DNA from: Affinundibacterium baiyunense
GTDB lineage: Bacteria; Pseudomonadota; Gammaproteobacteria; Burkholderiales; Burkholderiaceae_D
Length of the DNA: 64,000 nucleotides
Assembly: GCF_018139645.1 (NCBI RefSeq)
Contig: NZ_JAGSPM010000007.1
Location: 62,001-126,000 of the forward strand
Reading direction: 5' to 3'
The position numbers were made by a program, and so were the translations under genes. The notes below the pieces were generated by a model, which did not search any database, was not told the DNA's origin, and was given only the letters and a program-made list of their open reading frames with translations. Below are positions 1 to 9,835 of this stretch, piece by piece (position 1 is the first letter of the stretch; every line of letters starts with the position of its first letter).

Positions 1-698
1 ATTAATCCGAGTGTTGACCAATGTCCAAAGACGACAGTGCAATCTTGTGTGGCGCGCTGCGCAAGATCGAACCACGGTGTCAGGTTTTGCGGTGCATTCT
101 CAGCACCTTCTTTCACATCAAAATCCATACTGCCATCCGCGTGACAAAAGCGCATGCGGGTTAAGCCATTGATGATGCAGCGCAGGCGATCTGCTCCTTG
201 CAATTGGTCGTGCCAAAGCTTTGGTGTATTGCCGTACATACTACTTAGCAAGTGAAGGTAATGCTCGCCGCGTAATTGTGTTTCGACCTCAAGTGCCAAT
301 GCGAGGGTCTGAGATTTTGTCCAATTAACGAACACGCCCGCGTGCACTAATAGGTGTTGATCAACATCGATGGCGAGCGGTCGATGGCGCAACCAGTCTA
401 ATAATTCCTTGCAATCATTTGCTGCAAGGAGTTCGTCTAAGGTATCGCTACGATGTGAGGGACGAACTTGATTCGCAAGTGCCAGCAAATGTAAATCATG
501 GTTGCCCAGCACACTATCAGCGCGAGATCCTAAATTCTTAATTAGACGTAGCGTCTGTAATGATTTTGGTCCTCGGTTAACAAGATCCCCAGCAAATAGT
601 AAACGTGCTTGATGATCGACTGCATCGATTAGCCGAATCAATTCGACTAATTGATCGTAGCAACCTTGGACATCGCCAATGACGAACGTGCTATGCAT
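1..698 (-). CDS. apaH: Bis(5'-nucleosyl)-tetraphosphatase, symmetrical (partial)
   Basis: Hydrolyses diadenosine tetraphosphate to two ADP in the cytosol. The frame opens with ATG at 698 and is still open at base 1, so about 232 N-terminal residues are visible and the C-terminus lies outside the window; the family is usually near 270-280 residues. The calcineurin-type metallophosphatase motifs appear in order: [10 protein letters not shown] just after the start, GDLVNRGP, then [10 protein letters not shown]; a later HAGVF segment is also typical of ApaH. Only five bases separate it from the hemH stop, so the two genes are very likely co-transcribed, hemH first. Identity is confident; the missing C-terminus cannot be judged. 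Confidence 0.93.
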   Translation of the reverse strand, partial: MHSTFVIGDVQGCYDQLVELIRLIDAVDHQARLLFAGDLVNRGPKSLQTLRLIKNLGSRADSVLGNHDLHLLALANQVRPSHRSDTLDELLAANDCKELLDWLRHRPLAIDVDQHLLVHAGVFVNWTKSQTLALALEVETQLRGEHYLHLLSSMYGNTPKLWHDQLQGADRLRCIINGLTRMRFCHADGSMDFDVKEGAENAPQNLTPWFDLAQRATQDCTVVFGHWSTLGL

Positions 699-703
699 GA
701 GAG

Positions 704-1810
704 CTATTGCGCAGCGCCGAGACGTTTCGCTTCTGCTCTGCTAATCAGTGCTTGTTGTTTCTCTTCCTCTTTCATGCTGTTTGTCATCATGGTTGGCCAG
801 CCTATCAAATGCTGCTCGGTGATTTCTGCTAAAGCGCGCAAGCCATCTGGGGACTCATTTAAGCATGGGATGTAATGAAAGCTTTGTCCGCCCGCAGTTA
901 AAAACGCTTGACGCACTTCCATCGCAATTTCTTCCAAAGTTTCTAAGCAGTCAGCCAAAAATCCTGGGCATACTACATCGATACGTTTTACACCTTGCTT
1001 TGCTAGTGCTTGCACAGTTGGCTCTGTATAGGGCTGTAGCCATTCGGCGCGACCTAAGCGAGATTGAAAAGTGACCACATAATCTTCTTTGCTTAGCCCC
1101 AATTGTTCTGCCAGTAGACGTGCGGTTTTATAGCATTCGCAATGGTAAGGGTCGCCGCGCATCAAAAAGGCTTTGGGTAAGCCGTGAAAACTCATAACCA
1201 GTTTTTCTGGTTTGCCATTTTGCTCCCATGATTGCAGGATTTTATTTTTTAAGGCGAGGATGTAACTTGGATGATCGTGATAGTGCTTAATAAAACGTAG
1301 CTCAGGTACGTTGCGCGTTTGTTGATAATGCTGGGCGACCGCATCAAAATTTGATGCAGTAGTTGTCGCTGAATACTGCGGGTAAGCAGGAAGGATCAAA
1401 ATGCGATCATAGCCTTCGGTTTTTAGTTGATTCAAAACGTCGGGAATCGAAGGGGAACCGTATCGCATTGCATGCACCACATTCACTTCGTGTCCGCGCT
1501 CACCCAAATAACCTTTCAATAGCATCGCTTGTTTGCGGGTGTGAACTAATAAGGGCGAGCCTTCGTTGGTCCAAATAGTCGCATATTTCTCCGCTGATTT
1601 TTTTGAGCGGAAAGGCAGAATAATTAAATGCAAAATCATCCACCAAATTGCGCGTGGGATCTCTACCACGCGTTGATCCCATAAAAATTGTTTGAGATAG
1701 CGCTTTACCGCGCTTGGTGTTGGTGCATCGGGTGTGCCGAGGTTGATCAGCACGACTGCGGTTTTCACTAATTTACCGTGAGAATAATCAGGTTCTTTAA
1801 GAAATGCCAT
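704..1810 (-). CDS. hemH: Ferrochelatase
   Basis: Inserts Fe2+ into protoporphyrin IX, the last step of haem synthesis, at the inner face of the cytoplasmic membrane. The 368-residue length is normal for proteobacterial ferrochelatases. The N-terminal [13 protein letters not shown] segment, the active-site MSFHGLP (His near residue 209), and the [19 protein letters not shown] and [16 protein letters not shown] segments are family hallmarks. It lies 32 bp after recN and 5 bp before apaH on the same strand, so recN-hemH-apaH may be read through. A HemJ-type protoporphyrinogen oxidase, the preceding step of the pathway, is encoded at 17157. Confidence 0.97.
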   Translation of the reverse strand: MAFLKEPDYSHGKLVKTAVVLINLGTPDAPTPSAVKRYLKQFLWDQRVVEIPRAIWWMILHLIILPFRSKKSAEKYATIWTNEGSPLLVHTRKQAMLLKGYLGERGHEVNVVHAMRYGSPSIPDVLNQLKTEGYDRILILPAYPQYSATTTASNFDAVAQHYQQTRNVPELRFIKHYHDHPSYILALKNKILQSWEQNGKPEKLVMSFHGLPKAFLMRGDPYHCECYKTARLLAEQLGLSKEDYVVTFQSRLGRAEWLQPYTEPTVQALAKQGVKRIDVVCPGFLADCLETLEEIAMEVRQAFLTAGGQSFHYIPCLNESPDGLRALAEITEQHLIGWPTMMTNSMKEEEKQQALISRAEAKRLGAAQ

Positions 1811-1842
1811 TCTGTACTTTCTATCTTGTAGCTGCGTTATTT

Positions 1843-3489
1843 TTATGAAGCGAGTAACTCGCGTGCATGTTTGCGGGTAGTCGCGGTAATTTCCACACCG
1901 CCCAACATTCTTGCGATTTCTTCGACTCTTTGCTTATTATCAAGCGCCGTAATTTGGGAAAAGGTTTGATTATTTTCCTGTGTTTTACTCACTTCAAAAT
2001 GTTGATTAGCTTGGCTTGCAACCTGCGGCAGATGCGTTACACATAACACTTGTCTATCTTGCCCAAGTCGCTTCAATAAACGTCCTACTACTTCAGCAAC
2101 CGCGCCGCCTATGCCGCTATCAACTTCATCAAAGATCAGCGTTGGCGTTGCTGTGGCACAGGAAGTAATCACCGAAATGGCTAAAGAGATGCGCGCCAGC
2201 TCACCCCCTGAGGCGACTTTGGCCAGTGGACGTAACTGCACGCCAGCGTGTCCGGCAACCATAAATTCGATTGTTTCTAATCCCGTCGAGCTTGGTTCAC
2301 AATCGACTAACTGAATTGCAAACCGACCTCCTGCCATGCTCAAGTCCTGCATCGCTGCGCTTACGGCCTGTCCTAATTCTAGCGCTAATGCTTGGCGCTT
2401 TTTGCTCAATGTTTGCGCTTCGTTGAAATAAGCTTGGTAGGCTAACTCTTCTTGTTTTCTTAAGGACGCGATATCGGACGCGCCTGACAATTGTTGAAGT
2501 TGTTGTTGCAAACTGGCGAGTTCGCCAATCAATCCCTCTGGTTCGACATGGAAGCGGCGCGCAGTGCTGTGTAGGGTTTCAACCCGATGTTCTACTTGCT
2601 TTAATCTCGCAGGATCAAGTTCAACCCGACCAAGATAGTCGTTTAGTGCATAAGCACATTCTTGTAAATTAATTCTGGCGGATTCAAGTGATTCAATAAT
2701 TGGCGTTAGTTTGCTATCAAACTCGACCAGTTTATTGAGTTTTTGTAGGGTCGAAGAAACTTGTGACAATATTGGGTGATCGGATTCGGCAATGATATCA
2801 GCAGCTTCTTGCGCGCCTTCCAATAAACTGGCGGCGTGCGCTAAACGGCTATGTTCTTGGTTGATTTCTTCCCACTCGCCTTGTTTGAGCTGTAGCTTGT
2901 CTAGTTCTCCAACTTGCCATTCTAGGCGCTGACGTTCCTGCAAAATATTTTTTGCATTTTGCTCAAATTCTTCTCTTTGTTTTGCTAGGTTGCGCCAATG
3001 TTTGAAGCGCTGAGCAATTTCGTTTGTGAGCGATTGCAGACCGCCTTGCATATCGAGAAGTTGGCGTTGTGCTTCGGCTTTTAATAGAGATTGATGTGCA
3101 TGTTGACCGTGAATATCAACCAGCAATTCACCAAGTTCTCGCAGTTGTGCTGCAGTTGCGTTGATGCCGTTGATGTAGGCTTTTGAACGACCTGCATTAT
3201 CAATCACTCGACGAATCAATAGCTGCTCGTCATCTGCATAGAAATCGTGCTCTTTCAACCAATCAACAGTGACGGCATTGCAGGAAAATTCTGCACAAAT
3301 ATCTGCTTTTTGCGCACCTTCTCTAACCATGCTGGCATCACCTCGACCACCTAAAGTGAGCGCCAGTGCATCAATCAAAATTGATTTGCCAGCACCGGTT
3401 TCGCCAGTAAAGACGGTAAAGCCAGCAGAAAATTCAAGTTCAATCGCATCAACGATAACAAAGTCACGAATAGCAAGCGTACGAAGCAT
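1843..3489 (-). CDS. recN: DNA repair protein RecN
   Basis: SMC-like ATPase acting early in recombinational repair of double-strand breaks. The 548 residues match the family. Walker A (TGETGAGKSI) sits near residue 30 and is followed by the RecN-typical GGRGDASMVREG segment. The centre is a long Gln/Glu/Leu-rich coiled coil (roughly residues 150-380). The C-terminal ABC signature (VASGGELARISLAI) and Walker B (LIFDEVDSGIGG) follow, then the H-loop region THLPQVAS. A CTGT-N8-ACAG palindrome lies 104 bp upstream of the start, consistent with SOS control as known for recN in other proteobacteria. Confidence 0.97.
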   Translation of the reverse strand: MLRTLAIRDFVIVDAIELEFSAGFTVFTGETGAGKSILIDALALTLGGRGDASMVREGAQKADICAEFSCNAVTVDWLKEHDFYADDEQLLIRRVIDNAGRSKAYINGINATAAQLRELGELLVDIHGQHAHQSLLKAEAQRQLLDMQGGLQSLTNEIAQRFKHWRNLAKQREEFEQNAKNILQERQRLEWQVGELDKLQLKQGEWEEINQEHSRLAHAASLLEGAQEAADIIAESDHPILSQVSSTLQKLNKLVEFDSKLTPIIESLESARINLQECAYALNDYLGRVELDPARLKQVEHRVETLHSTARRFHVEPEGLIGELASLQQQLQQLSGASDIASLRKQEELAYQAYFNEAQTLSKKRQALALELGQAVSAAMQDLSMAGGRFAIQLVDCEPSSTGLETIEFMVAGHAGVQLRPLAKVASGGELARISLAISVITSCATATPTLIFDEVDSGIGGAVAEVVGRLLKRLGQDRQVLCVTHLPQVASQANQHFEVSKTQENNQTFSQITALDNKQRVEEIARMLGGVEITATTRKHARELLAS

Positions 3490-3592
3490 AGGATCAAATC
3501 GAAGTATTGGTGAATAAGCGAAATTATTTAAAGTGAGTGTATCAACTTGTGGGTATATTTTACCGTAGTGCTAGGTACTGGGTGTGATAAAA

Positions 3593-3612
3593 CACTGTAT
3601 TTATTTACAGTT
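3593..3612 (-). promoter_or_regulatory. Candidate LexA (SOS) box upstream of recN
   Basis: The sequence reads CTGT at 3595-3598, eight A/T bases, then ACAG at 3607-3610, a perfect CTGT-N8-ACAG LexA palindrome of the gamma/betaproteobacterial type. It lies between the end of nadK and the start of recN, both on the minus strand. No clean -35/-10 pair could be assigned around it, so transcription start and operator geometry are inferred only. Confidence 0.6.
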
Positions 3613-3642
3613 CTTTGCGGGACAAGATTTTGCGACGCTGAA

Positions 3643-4536
3643 TTAATTCAGCGCGCCTTCGACGGAAGGGTATTCGTTCCAGTGCAGTTTTTCGCGCAAG
3701 GTGTGGTAGTAGTTCCAGTCCTCTGGATGCCAGAAAGTAATATGATGTGTCGAACGTTTGATGATGATCTTATCTTTGTGATTGAGATTGGCAAAGGATT
3801 GCATATCGAAATTCACACTAGCATCGCGCCCAGCAACGATTTCAACACTGATCACGCTTGTGTCTGGTAAGACAATAGGGCGATTCGATAGCGCATGTGG
3901 CGCAATCGGAACCATTGCAATTCCACCTAAACTAGGATGTAGCAACGGACCGCCAGCGGATAAAGCATAAGCAGTTGAACCTGTTGGGGTTGATACGATT
4001 AAGCCATCAGACCGTTGGTTGTACATGAAATGCTGATCGACTTCGACCCGCAATTCAATCATGCCAGAGCCTGCACCGCGCGATAGTACGATGTCATTGA
4101 ACGCGACGCCGCTGAATATTTGCTCGCCGTCTCTCACTACGATCGCTTCCAGCATACGACGTTCTTCCGCGATATGCTTGCCACTTAAAATGTGCGCAAC
4201 CACAGAAATCATTTGATCACGTGGGATATCCGTGATGAACCCTAAACGACCTTGGTTGATTCCAATTAAGGGAACATCGTATGGCGCTAATTGCCGTGCA
4301 ATTCCTAGCATGGTTCCGTCACCACCGAGTACGATCGCGACATCAGCACTTCGACCGATATCGGCAACCGATAAGGCTGGGAAATCATTTAAAGCGAGAT
4401 TTTGTGCTGAGTCGGTATCGAAAACAACCACATGCCCAGCATCGGCAAGAGAGTTTGCTAACTCATTTAACGATTCTCCCATACCAAGCGCATTGTACTT
4501 ACCGATCAAAGCTATGGTTTTAGATATCGTTGTCAT
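3643..4536 (-). CDS. nadK: NAD kinase
   Basis: Phosphorylates NAD+ to NADP+ in the cytosol. At 297 residues it is the normal bacterial length. Diagnostic motifs are LGGDGTMLG (GGDG, nucleotide binding, near residue 70), the [10 protein letters not shown] segment, and [18 protein letters not shown] with the conserved Gly-Ser-Thr-Ala stretch. It is the upstream gene of the minus-strand run, 153 bp before recN, with the candidate SOS box between them, so recN probably also has its own promoter. In many Burkholderiales nadK lies next to hrcA; here a GNAT gene and a HAD gene lie between them. Confidence 0.96.
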   Translation of the reverse strand: MTTISKTIALIGKYNALGMGESLNELANSLADAGHVVVFDTDSAQNLALNDFPALSVADIGRSADVAIVLGGDGTMLGIARQLAPYDVPLIGINQGRLGFITDIPRDQMISVVAHILSGKHIAEERRMLEAIVVRDGEQIFSGVAFNDIVLSRGAGSGMIELRVEVDQHFMYNQRSDGLIVSTPTGSTAYALSAGGPLLHPSLGGIAMVPIAPHALSNRPIVLPDTSVISVEIVAGRDASVNFDMQSFANLNHKDKIIIKRSTHHITFWHPEDWNYYHTLREKLHWNEYPSVEGALN

Positions 4537-4751
4537 AGAGTAGGAACAAAGTTTAAATAATTCTTAAGATTACACTATTCTCAGCGACTTCTCTGCCAAA
4601 TCTCAGCCACTTTGCGGAAATTGTTGGTGAATATATATGTTCTGTTGCTTGGTTTGAGCTCTTCTATTTTATTTTTGATGAAACTTACCAAATTACTGGT
4701 CGCGTTGCTTTTGGTGCTGATTCAAGCATTCTTTGTCTCTGGCGTATCTTA

Positions 4752-5204
4752 TTAGGTACGTAAGTCGAGAAAATAATAATACTCGCTGTTTTTTTGATAG
4801 CCCAATGCGGTGTAGAGGCTTTGGCCTTGATAATTGTCGTGCGCTGTTTCAAGGAACAAGCCTTTGGCTTTAGTACCGATGGCAAATTCTCGCGCTCTAT
4901 CCATTAATTGTTTGGCGATCCCTTGTCTTCTGGCTGATTGGTGGACATATAAGTCATTCAGTATCCAAAGGCGTTGTGCTGAGACCGAAGAATAGCTGGG
5001 GTACATTTGTACAAAACCCAAAGTTTGTCCAGATGTATCGCTCGCGAAGAATAGTATGGACTCCTGATTTTTCAGTCGCTCGAATAGAAATCGACGCGCG
5101 AGATCAAGGTCACTCTGTTGCTGGTAAAACACGCGATAAGCGTCAAATACAGGAGCAATTCGTTCTACATCGTTGGCATTGGCTTGTTGGATAAGAATAG
5201 TCAT
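4752..5204 (-). CDS. GNAT-family N-acetyltransferase
   Basis: A 150-residue acetyl-CoA-dependent N-acetyltransferase of unknown substrate. The fold motifs are visible: an N-terminal IQQANANDVERIAPVFDAYR strand/helix, a central LWILNDLYVHQSARRQGIAKQ segment containing the R/Q-x-x-G-x-G/A pyrophosphate loop, and a C-terminal ETAHDNYQGQSLYTALGYQK segment. The ATG at 5204 was chosen because the acetyltransferase domain begins there; the frame extends to an ATG at 5279 but that adds 25 residues unlike the family. No good Shine-Dalgarno precedes either start. It appears to be a single-gene unit. Confidence 0.8.
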   Translation of the reverse strand: MTILIQQANANDVERIAPVFDAYRVFYQQQSDLDLARRFLFERLKNQESILFFASDTSGQTLGFVQMYPSYSSVSAQRLWILNDLYVHQSARRQGIAKQLMDRAREFAIGTKAKGLFLETAHDNYQGQSLYTALGYQKNSEYYYFLDLRT

Positions 5205-5419
5205 AAATGGCGGGGAGTTAAATTGGGCAAGAGTCGTGAGTTTGGATTGATATTGTATGTGAACTGATTTCAATCGCATTGAAGCATTTTTATCAATTCA
5301 AATCATATCAAGTCAGATTGAATCAAACTAGCTTGCATTGAGCCGCATAGACAGCAGCGCTTCGGTTACACTCGCTTGTTTTGATGCATGAACTTACGGT
5401 TTTCTTTTAGGCGATTTAA

Positions 5420-6121
5420 ATGACGATAAAGGCACTTATTTTTGACTTAGATGATACTTTGTGGCCCGTCGCGCCGGTGATTCAGCAAGCCGAGGCAAGC
5501 TTGCATGATTGGATCGCCGCGCAATTGCCAAGCTTGACGACACGTTATTCAATTGAAGCGTTAAGAGAAAAAAGACAAGTTTTGCAAAAGACTGAGCATC
5601 GTTTTTCTTACGATTTATGGGCTTTGCGACATACGCTGCTAAAACAAGTATTTGCCGAATTCGATGCGCATCCAGAGTTGGTGGATCAGGCGATGCAGGT
5701 GTTTGCTGAGGCGCGGAATCGCGTTACGTTTTATGAGGATGTGATGCCAGCTCTTGGAATTTTAAAACAACGCTTCATTTTAGGATCAATCTCTAACGGA
5801 TTTGCTGATCTTGAGTCTATAGGTTTAGATACGCATTTCTCTGTGTCGTTAGCAGCGCATACATTTGGCTGTGCCAAGCCAGATCCACGAATTTTTTTAG
5901 CAATGCTAGAAAAATTACAGTTAAAGCCAGCAGAAGTGATGTACTTGGGCGACGATCTTCGCTTGGATGTAGTCGGTGCGCAGCAAGTTGGTATGCTGGC
6001 GACATGGATAAATCGAAAGGGTGTTAATTTGGCAGAGACTGAGCATGCGCACATTAAACCGGATTTGATCGTGCGCGATATGCAAGAATTATTGCGAGAA
6101 CTCAAGTTAATTACGCATTGA
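5420..6121 (+). CDS. HAD-superfamily hydrolase (subfamily IA)
   Basis: A 233-residue haloacid dehalogenase-like phosphatase of unknown substrate. The four HAD motifs are in order: IFDLDDTLWPV (nucleophile Asp in DxD, near residue 10), ISNG (motif II), the lysine in CAKPDPRIF (motif III) and YLGDDLRLDVVGA (motif IV acidic pair). A helical cap lies between motifs I and II, as in YjjG/PGP-like members. It is 58 bp upstream of hrcA on the same strand and could be co-transcribed with it. The physiological substrate cannot be read from the sequence. Confidence 0.88.
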   Translation: MTIKALIFDLDDTLWPVAPVIQQAEASLHDWIAAQLPSLTTRYSIEALREKRQVLQKTEHRFSYDLWALRHTLLKQVFAEFDAHPELVDQAMQVFAEARNRVTFYEDVMPALGILKQRFILGSISNGFADLESIGLDTHFSVSLAAHTFGCAKPDPRIFLAMLEKLQLKPAEVMYLGDDLRLDVVGAQQVGMLATWINRKGVNLAETEHAHIKPDLIVRDMQELLRELKLITH

Positions 6122-6179
6122 CTGTTGGAGGTTTGCAAAAAATGATCCGTTTGTGTGGCCTCTAGCCTAAAATAAAACT

Positions 6180-7211
6180 ATGCAACTAGATACTCGCGCT
6201 CAAACCTTATTAAAAGCCCTAGTGGAACGGTACATCGCAGATGGTCAACCGGTAGGCTCACGTGAACTTTCCAAAATATCGGGCTTGGAATTGTCTCCAG
6301 CAACGATACGTAATGTCATGTCAGATTTAGAGGACATGGGATTTGTCACGAGTCCGCATACTTCATCGGGCAGGATTCCAACGCCACGTGGTTATCGCAT
6401 TTTTGTTGATCAATTACTCACTGTCCAAGAGCTTGATGAAACTGTTTTGGAGAGTGCATTGGGCGCTCGTATGCCATCGTCAATTATTGCTGGTTCGCCA
6501 CAAAAAATGATTGCCAATGCTGCGCAAGTGCTCTCGTCCTTATCTCAGTTTGCCGGCGTCGTGATGACAGCGAGGCAAGAGTCAGTGTTTAAGCAAGTTG
6601 AATTTTTACGATTATCAGAAAAACGCATATTGTTGGTGGTGGTTACTCCCAACGACGAAGTGCATAATCGTTTATTGTTGACCGATGTTGACTATACGCC
6701 AACCCAATTGATACAAGCGGCAAATTATTTAAATCAAAATTTTGGCGGGCAAAGTTTTGATCAGGCGCGGGTCAACATTAAGCGCGAATTACGTGAGTTA
6801 CAAGGCGATATGAATCGTCTAATGCATGCTGCATTGCAAGCAGGCAGTGAGGCAATGGCAGAAAATACCGAAGATATGGTGATCTCAGGCGAGCGTAATT
6901 TGCTTAATGTCAGAGATTTGTCGTCGAATATGAGTTCTTTGCGACGTCTTTTTGATTTGTTTGAGCAAAAGAGTGGATTGATGCAGTTGTTGGATGTATC
7001 GAGTAATGCGTCTGGCGTTCGAATATTTATTGGTGGCGAATCGCAGTTAGTGCCGATGGAAGAAATGAGCGTCGTTACTGCGCCGTATGAAGTCAATGGT
7101 AAAATCGTCGGCACTCTCGGGGTGATAGGCCCGACGCGGATGGCATATGAACGAGTAATTCCAATTGTTGATATTACTGCTAAACTTTTATCAAATGCGC
7201 TGAATCATTAA
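6180..7211 (+). CDS. hrcA: Heat-inducible transcription repressor HrcA
   Basis: Represses chaperone genes by binding CIRCE operators. The 343 residues match the family. The N-terminal winged helix is recognisable ([20 protein letters not shown], then GSRELS and [17 protein letters not shown]), followed by the [11 protein letters not shown] segment and the GAF-like dimerisation domain. The C-terminal segment with [13 protein letters not shown] is also characteristic. No CIRCE inverted repeat was seen in front of this gene or elsewhere in the window, so autoregulation is not supported here; its target operons lie elsewhere. Confidence 0.97.
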   Translation: MQLDTRAQTLLKALVERYIADGQPVGSRELSKISGLELSPATIRNVMSDLEDMGFVTSPHTSSGRIPTPRGYRIFVDQLLTVQELDETVLESALGARMPSSIIAGSPQKMIANAAQVLSSLSQFAGVVMTARQESVFKQVEFLRLSEKRILLVVVTPNDEVHNRLLLTDVDYTPTQLIQAANYLNQNFGGQSFDQARVNIKRELRELQGDMNRLMHAALQAGSEAMAENTEDMVISGERNLLNVRDLSSNMSSLRRLFDLFEQKSGLMQLLDVSSNASGVRIFIGGESQLVPMEEMSVVTAPYEVNGKIVGTLGVIGPTRMAYERVIPIVDITAKLLSNALNH

Positions 7212-7333
7212 TCTTCTAATGACGACTAATTGGGGTATTTAATTTGGGGCAGCTACTGTAAGGTATTGGCGACGATGAGTTAGTGAGTTGAGAGCTTCGA
7301 CACACTTGGATTAAACATAAATCTTGTATAAAA

Positions 7334-7747
7334 ATGGCTGACAATAAAGACATATCTGTGCTGATCGTTGATGATAATGACATGACACGAGAAACTTTGC
7401 GTGTGATTTTGCGTCACGATGGATATAACGTCATCGGCGAGGCTTTGGATGGAGATGCTGCGTTGGAAATGGCAACCAGATTGAAGCCCGACATCATTTT
7501 GCTAGATGTAGTGATGCCCAAAGTGAGTGGTATCGAAGCATTAAAGAGCATCAGAATGGTGATGCAAGATGTGTTTGTATTAATGGTGACGGCAAGTACA
7601 GATCAAGAAGTTGTATCTGAAGCAGTAAAAAGTGGCATTAGTGGCTATATTATTAAGCCATTTAATGCAAAAAAAGTGCTCGATACAGTGGGAAATGTCG
7701 TTGGTAAAGTGCGAGCTAATCGTAAGCAAAAGCCAGCCCAGACTTGA
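7334..7747 (+). CDS. Single-domain response regulator (CheY-like receiver)
   Basis: A 137-residue stand-alone receiver domain with no output domain. The acidic pair D13/D14, the phosphoacceptor D58 in LLDVVMP, T86 in MVTAST and K108 in YIIKPF are all present, so it should be phosphorylatable. A short basic tail (about residues 120-137) follows the receiver. No histidine kinase or chemotaxis gene lies nearby, so the partner is unknown. A hairpin terminator lies 80 bp downstream and is shared with the convergent fur gene. Confidence 0.88.
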   Translation: MADNKDISVLIVDDNDMTRETLRVILRHDGYNVIGEALDGDAALEMATRLKPDIILLDVVMPKVSGIEALKSIRMVMQDVFVLMVTASTDQEVVSEAVKSGISGYIIKPFNAKKVLDTVGNVVGKVRANRKQKPAQT

Positions 7748-7826
7748 GTGCGGTTGAGGTAGAGGAAAAAATTCTCTAAAGATTGAAGATATTGTCGAGT
7801 AAATAGTAAAAAACCAATAAAAAACA

Positions 7827-7850
7827 AAAAGCGGGATTTTTCCCGCTTTT
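7827..7850. terminator. Bidirectional rho-independent terminator
   Basis: A 10-bp perfect stem (aaaagcggga / tcccgctttt) with a TTTT loop lies between the convergent response-regulator and fur genes. T-runs on both strands allow termination in either direction. Confidence 0.85.
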
Positions 7851-7872
7851 GTCTTTTCTGGATGCGTACAAG

Positions 7873-8313
7873 TTATTTCTTGTTAGCGCAATCTTTTTTG
7901 GTGCAATTTCCATACAAAGCTAGTGAGTGCTCAGCAATGGCAAAACCACGCTCCTCAGCGATAGCATGTTGACGTTTTTCAATTTGATCATCAAAAAATT
8001 CTTCGACGCGACCACAATCTAAACAAACGAGGTGGTCGTGATGCGAACCTTCATTCAGTTCAAAAATGGCTTTGCCCGATTCAAAGTGATTGCGATGCAA
8101 TAAACCTGCTTGTTCAAATTGCGTTAGCACACGATAGACTGTCGCCAAACCGACATCCATGTTTTCTGTCAATAAGATCTTATACACATCTTCCGCAGTT
8201 AAGTGGCGTACTGTGCTACTTTGAAAGATTTCCAAGATTTTTAAACGTGGCAGAGTCGCTTTTAAACCGCTCGCTTTTAGGTCAGGCGTGTTATTTGTCA
8301 TGTTTTCATTCAA
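7873..8313 (-). CDS. fur: Ferric uptake regulator Fur
   Basis: Iron-responsive DNA-binding repressor, 146 residues as usual. The N-terminal winged helix ([18 protein letters not shown]) and the [19 protein letters not shown] recognition region are clear. The metal-binding segment [18 protein letters not shown] has the HHDH cluster and a CxxC pair. The C-terminus carries two further cysteines (CTKKDC), as in zinc-structured Fur proteins. It is divergent from bamE, a conserved arrangement in betaproteobacteria. ATG codons at 8313 and 8301 are both possible starts; neither has a strong Shine-Dalgarno. No obvious Fur box was recognised in the 112-bp divergent region. Confidence 0.95.
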   Translation of the reverse strand: MNENMTNNTPDLKASGLKATLPRLKILEIFQSSTVRHLTAEDVYKILLTENMDVGLATVYRVLTQFEQAGLLHRNHFESGKAIFELNEGSHHDHLVCLDCGRVEEFFDDQIEKRQHAIAEERGFAIAEHSLALYGNCTKKDCANKK

Positions 8314-8425
8314 AAGAAGGCTAAGTGCTTTATGATATCGGGTTTTGGAGCTGCGTAAGAAATTTCTGCTATCTTATCTGAAGTTTCCCAGTTCGACATT
8401 CTTGCTTGAAAAATTGAGGTAGTTT

Positions 8426-8953
8426 ATGCAATTCACCCGTTTTACAAAGATCTCTCATCGATTTGCTTTAGTTGGCATGGCGTCCTTGTGTGTCGTGCTG
8501 TCTGGTTGTGCGACAAAGAAAGCAGAAATTGCAGAAGCAGATGCAAATGCAGTCAAGGGAACACAAATCGTTAAACCAACTGGTGTCGAAAAGCTGTTTG
8601 GTTTTATTTCGCCTTACCGAATTTCGATTCAACAAGGTAATTTCGTGTCGCAAGAAATGGTGTCTCAGTTGAAAGAAGGCATGACACGTGAGCAAGTGCG
8701 TTTCTTATTGGGTACTGCTTTATTAACCGATATGTTTCATGAAGATCGTTGGGATTATCCATTCCGTATGTTGAAACCGAATGGTGAAGTGATCTCTAGT
8801 CGTTTGGCGATTTTCTTCAAAGACAATACGGTAGCGCGTTTTGAAGGTGGTAATTTACCGACCGAAAAAGAATATCTCGCGCACATTACGAGTTCGGCAA
8901 TTACATCACGTAATGAATCGATGCCTACCGAAGAAGCGCCGAAGAAAAAATAA
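8426..8953 (+). CDS. bamE: Outer membrane protein assembly factor BamE (SmpA/OmlA)
   Basis: Lipoprotein subunit of the BAM complex that inserts beta-barrel proteins into the outer membrane. The 175-residue product has a signal sequence ending in a lipobox (VVLSGC, with Cys28 the lipidated residue). The SmpA/OmlA core follows: ISIQQGNFVSQEMVSQLKEG, MTREQVRFLLGTALL and the HEDRWDYPFRM segment. The C-terminus has a charged Glu/Lys tail. It is divergent from fur and 48 bp upstream of dapB, so the two may form one transcript. Confidence 0.94.
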   Translation: MQFTRFTKISHRFALVGMASLCVVLSGCATKKAEIAEADANAVKGTQIVKPTGVEKLFGFISPYRISIQQGNFVSQEMVSQLKEGMTREQVRFLLGTALLTDMFHEDRWDYPFRMLKPNGEVISSRLAIFFKDNTVARFEGGNLPTEKEYLAHITSSAITSRNESMPTEEAPKKK

Positions 8954-9001
8954 GCGAACAAATAAGCTAATAAATAAGCCAAGAATTCACCGAGTAAAAT
9001 T

Positions 9002-9808
9002 ATGTCTAGTATGAAAATCGCTGTGGCTGGTGCATCTGGCCGCATGGGTAAAATGTTGATCGAAACAATCGTCGCCGCCGATGATGCGCAACTTGCTGGT
9101 GCGCTAGATATTCCGCAGTCTGCATTTCTGGGTATAGATGCTGGATTGGCGCTAGGTAAAACGACAGGTATTCAAATTGAATCTGACTTAGCAAAAGGCT
9201 TAGCGGATGCGGAGTTTTTGATTGACTTTACGCGTCCTGAAGGCACTTTAGAGCATTTGAAATACTGCGCCGAGCATGGAATCAAAATGATCATCGGTAC
9301 CACGGGATTTGATGATGCTGGCAAAGCTGCAATCGCTGAAGCAGCAAAGAAGACCGCTATTATGTTTTCACCCAATATGAGCGTTGGTGTTAATGTGACG
9401 ATGAAGTTATTAGAAATGGCTGCTAAGAGTTTTTCGCACGGTTACGATATCGAAATTATTGAAGCCCATCATCGCCACAAAATTGATGCTCCGTCCGGTA
9501 CGGCACTAAAAATGGGCGAAGTTATTGCCGACACTTTAGGACGTGATTTGAAAGAAGTTGGTGTATTTTCGCGTGAAGGTGTGACAGGTGAGCGTGATCC
9601 ATCATCGATAGGATTTGCGACGGTACGTGGTGGTGATATTGTTGGTGATCACACTGTATTGTTCGCAGGAATTGGTGAGCGAGTCGAGATTACGCATAAG
9701 TCGTCTAGCCGTGTGACCTACGCGCATGGCAGCTTACGTGCAGCACGTTTCCTCGCGGATAAGCAAACCGGTTTGTTTGATATGTACGATGTACTTGGTT
9801 TGAACTGA
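9002..9808 (+). CDS. dapB: 4-hydroxy-tetrahydrodipicolinate reductase
   Basis: NAD(P)H-dependent reductase in the diaminopimelate/lysine pathway. The 268 residues match the family. The N-terminal Rossmann motif is [11 protein letters not shown], the [11 protein letters not shown] segment follows, and the catalytic [16 protein letters not shown] contains the conserved His-His-x-x-Lys and the substrate-binding GT pair. ATG codons at 9002 and 9011 are both plausible; the upstream one was kept. It follows bamE and precedes the proton-channel pair by 27 bp. Confidence 0.97.
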   Translation: MSSMKIAVAGASGRMGKMLIETIVAADDAQLAGALDIPQSAFLGIDAGLALGKTTGIQIESDLAKGLADAEFLIDFTRPEGTLEHLKYCAEHGIKMIIGTTGFDDAGKAAIAEAAKKTAIMFSPNMSVGVNVTMKLLEMAAKSFSHGYDIEIIEAHHRHKIDAPSGTALKMGEVIADTLGRDLKEVGVFSREGVTGERDPSSIGFATVRGGDIVGDHTVLFAGIGERVEITHKSSSRVTYAHGSLRAARFLADKQTGLFDMYDVLGLN

Positions 9809-9835
9809 ATTTAATACGGAAGTTGAGATTCGTTT

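Noticed and set aside
4678-4755. 25-codon plus-strand frame resembling a signal peptide (MKLTKLLVALLLVLIQAFF...)
   Set aside because: It is hydrophobic and starts with ATG, but has no Shine-Dalgarno, overlaps the end of the acetyltransferase and is too short to support without conservation.
6130-6179. Possible CIRCE element before hrcA
   Set aside because: No TTAGCACTC-N9-GAGTGCTAA inverted repeat is present here or in the other intergenic regions I read.
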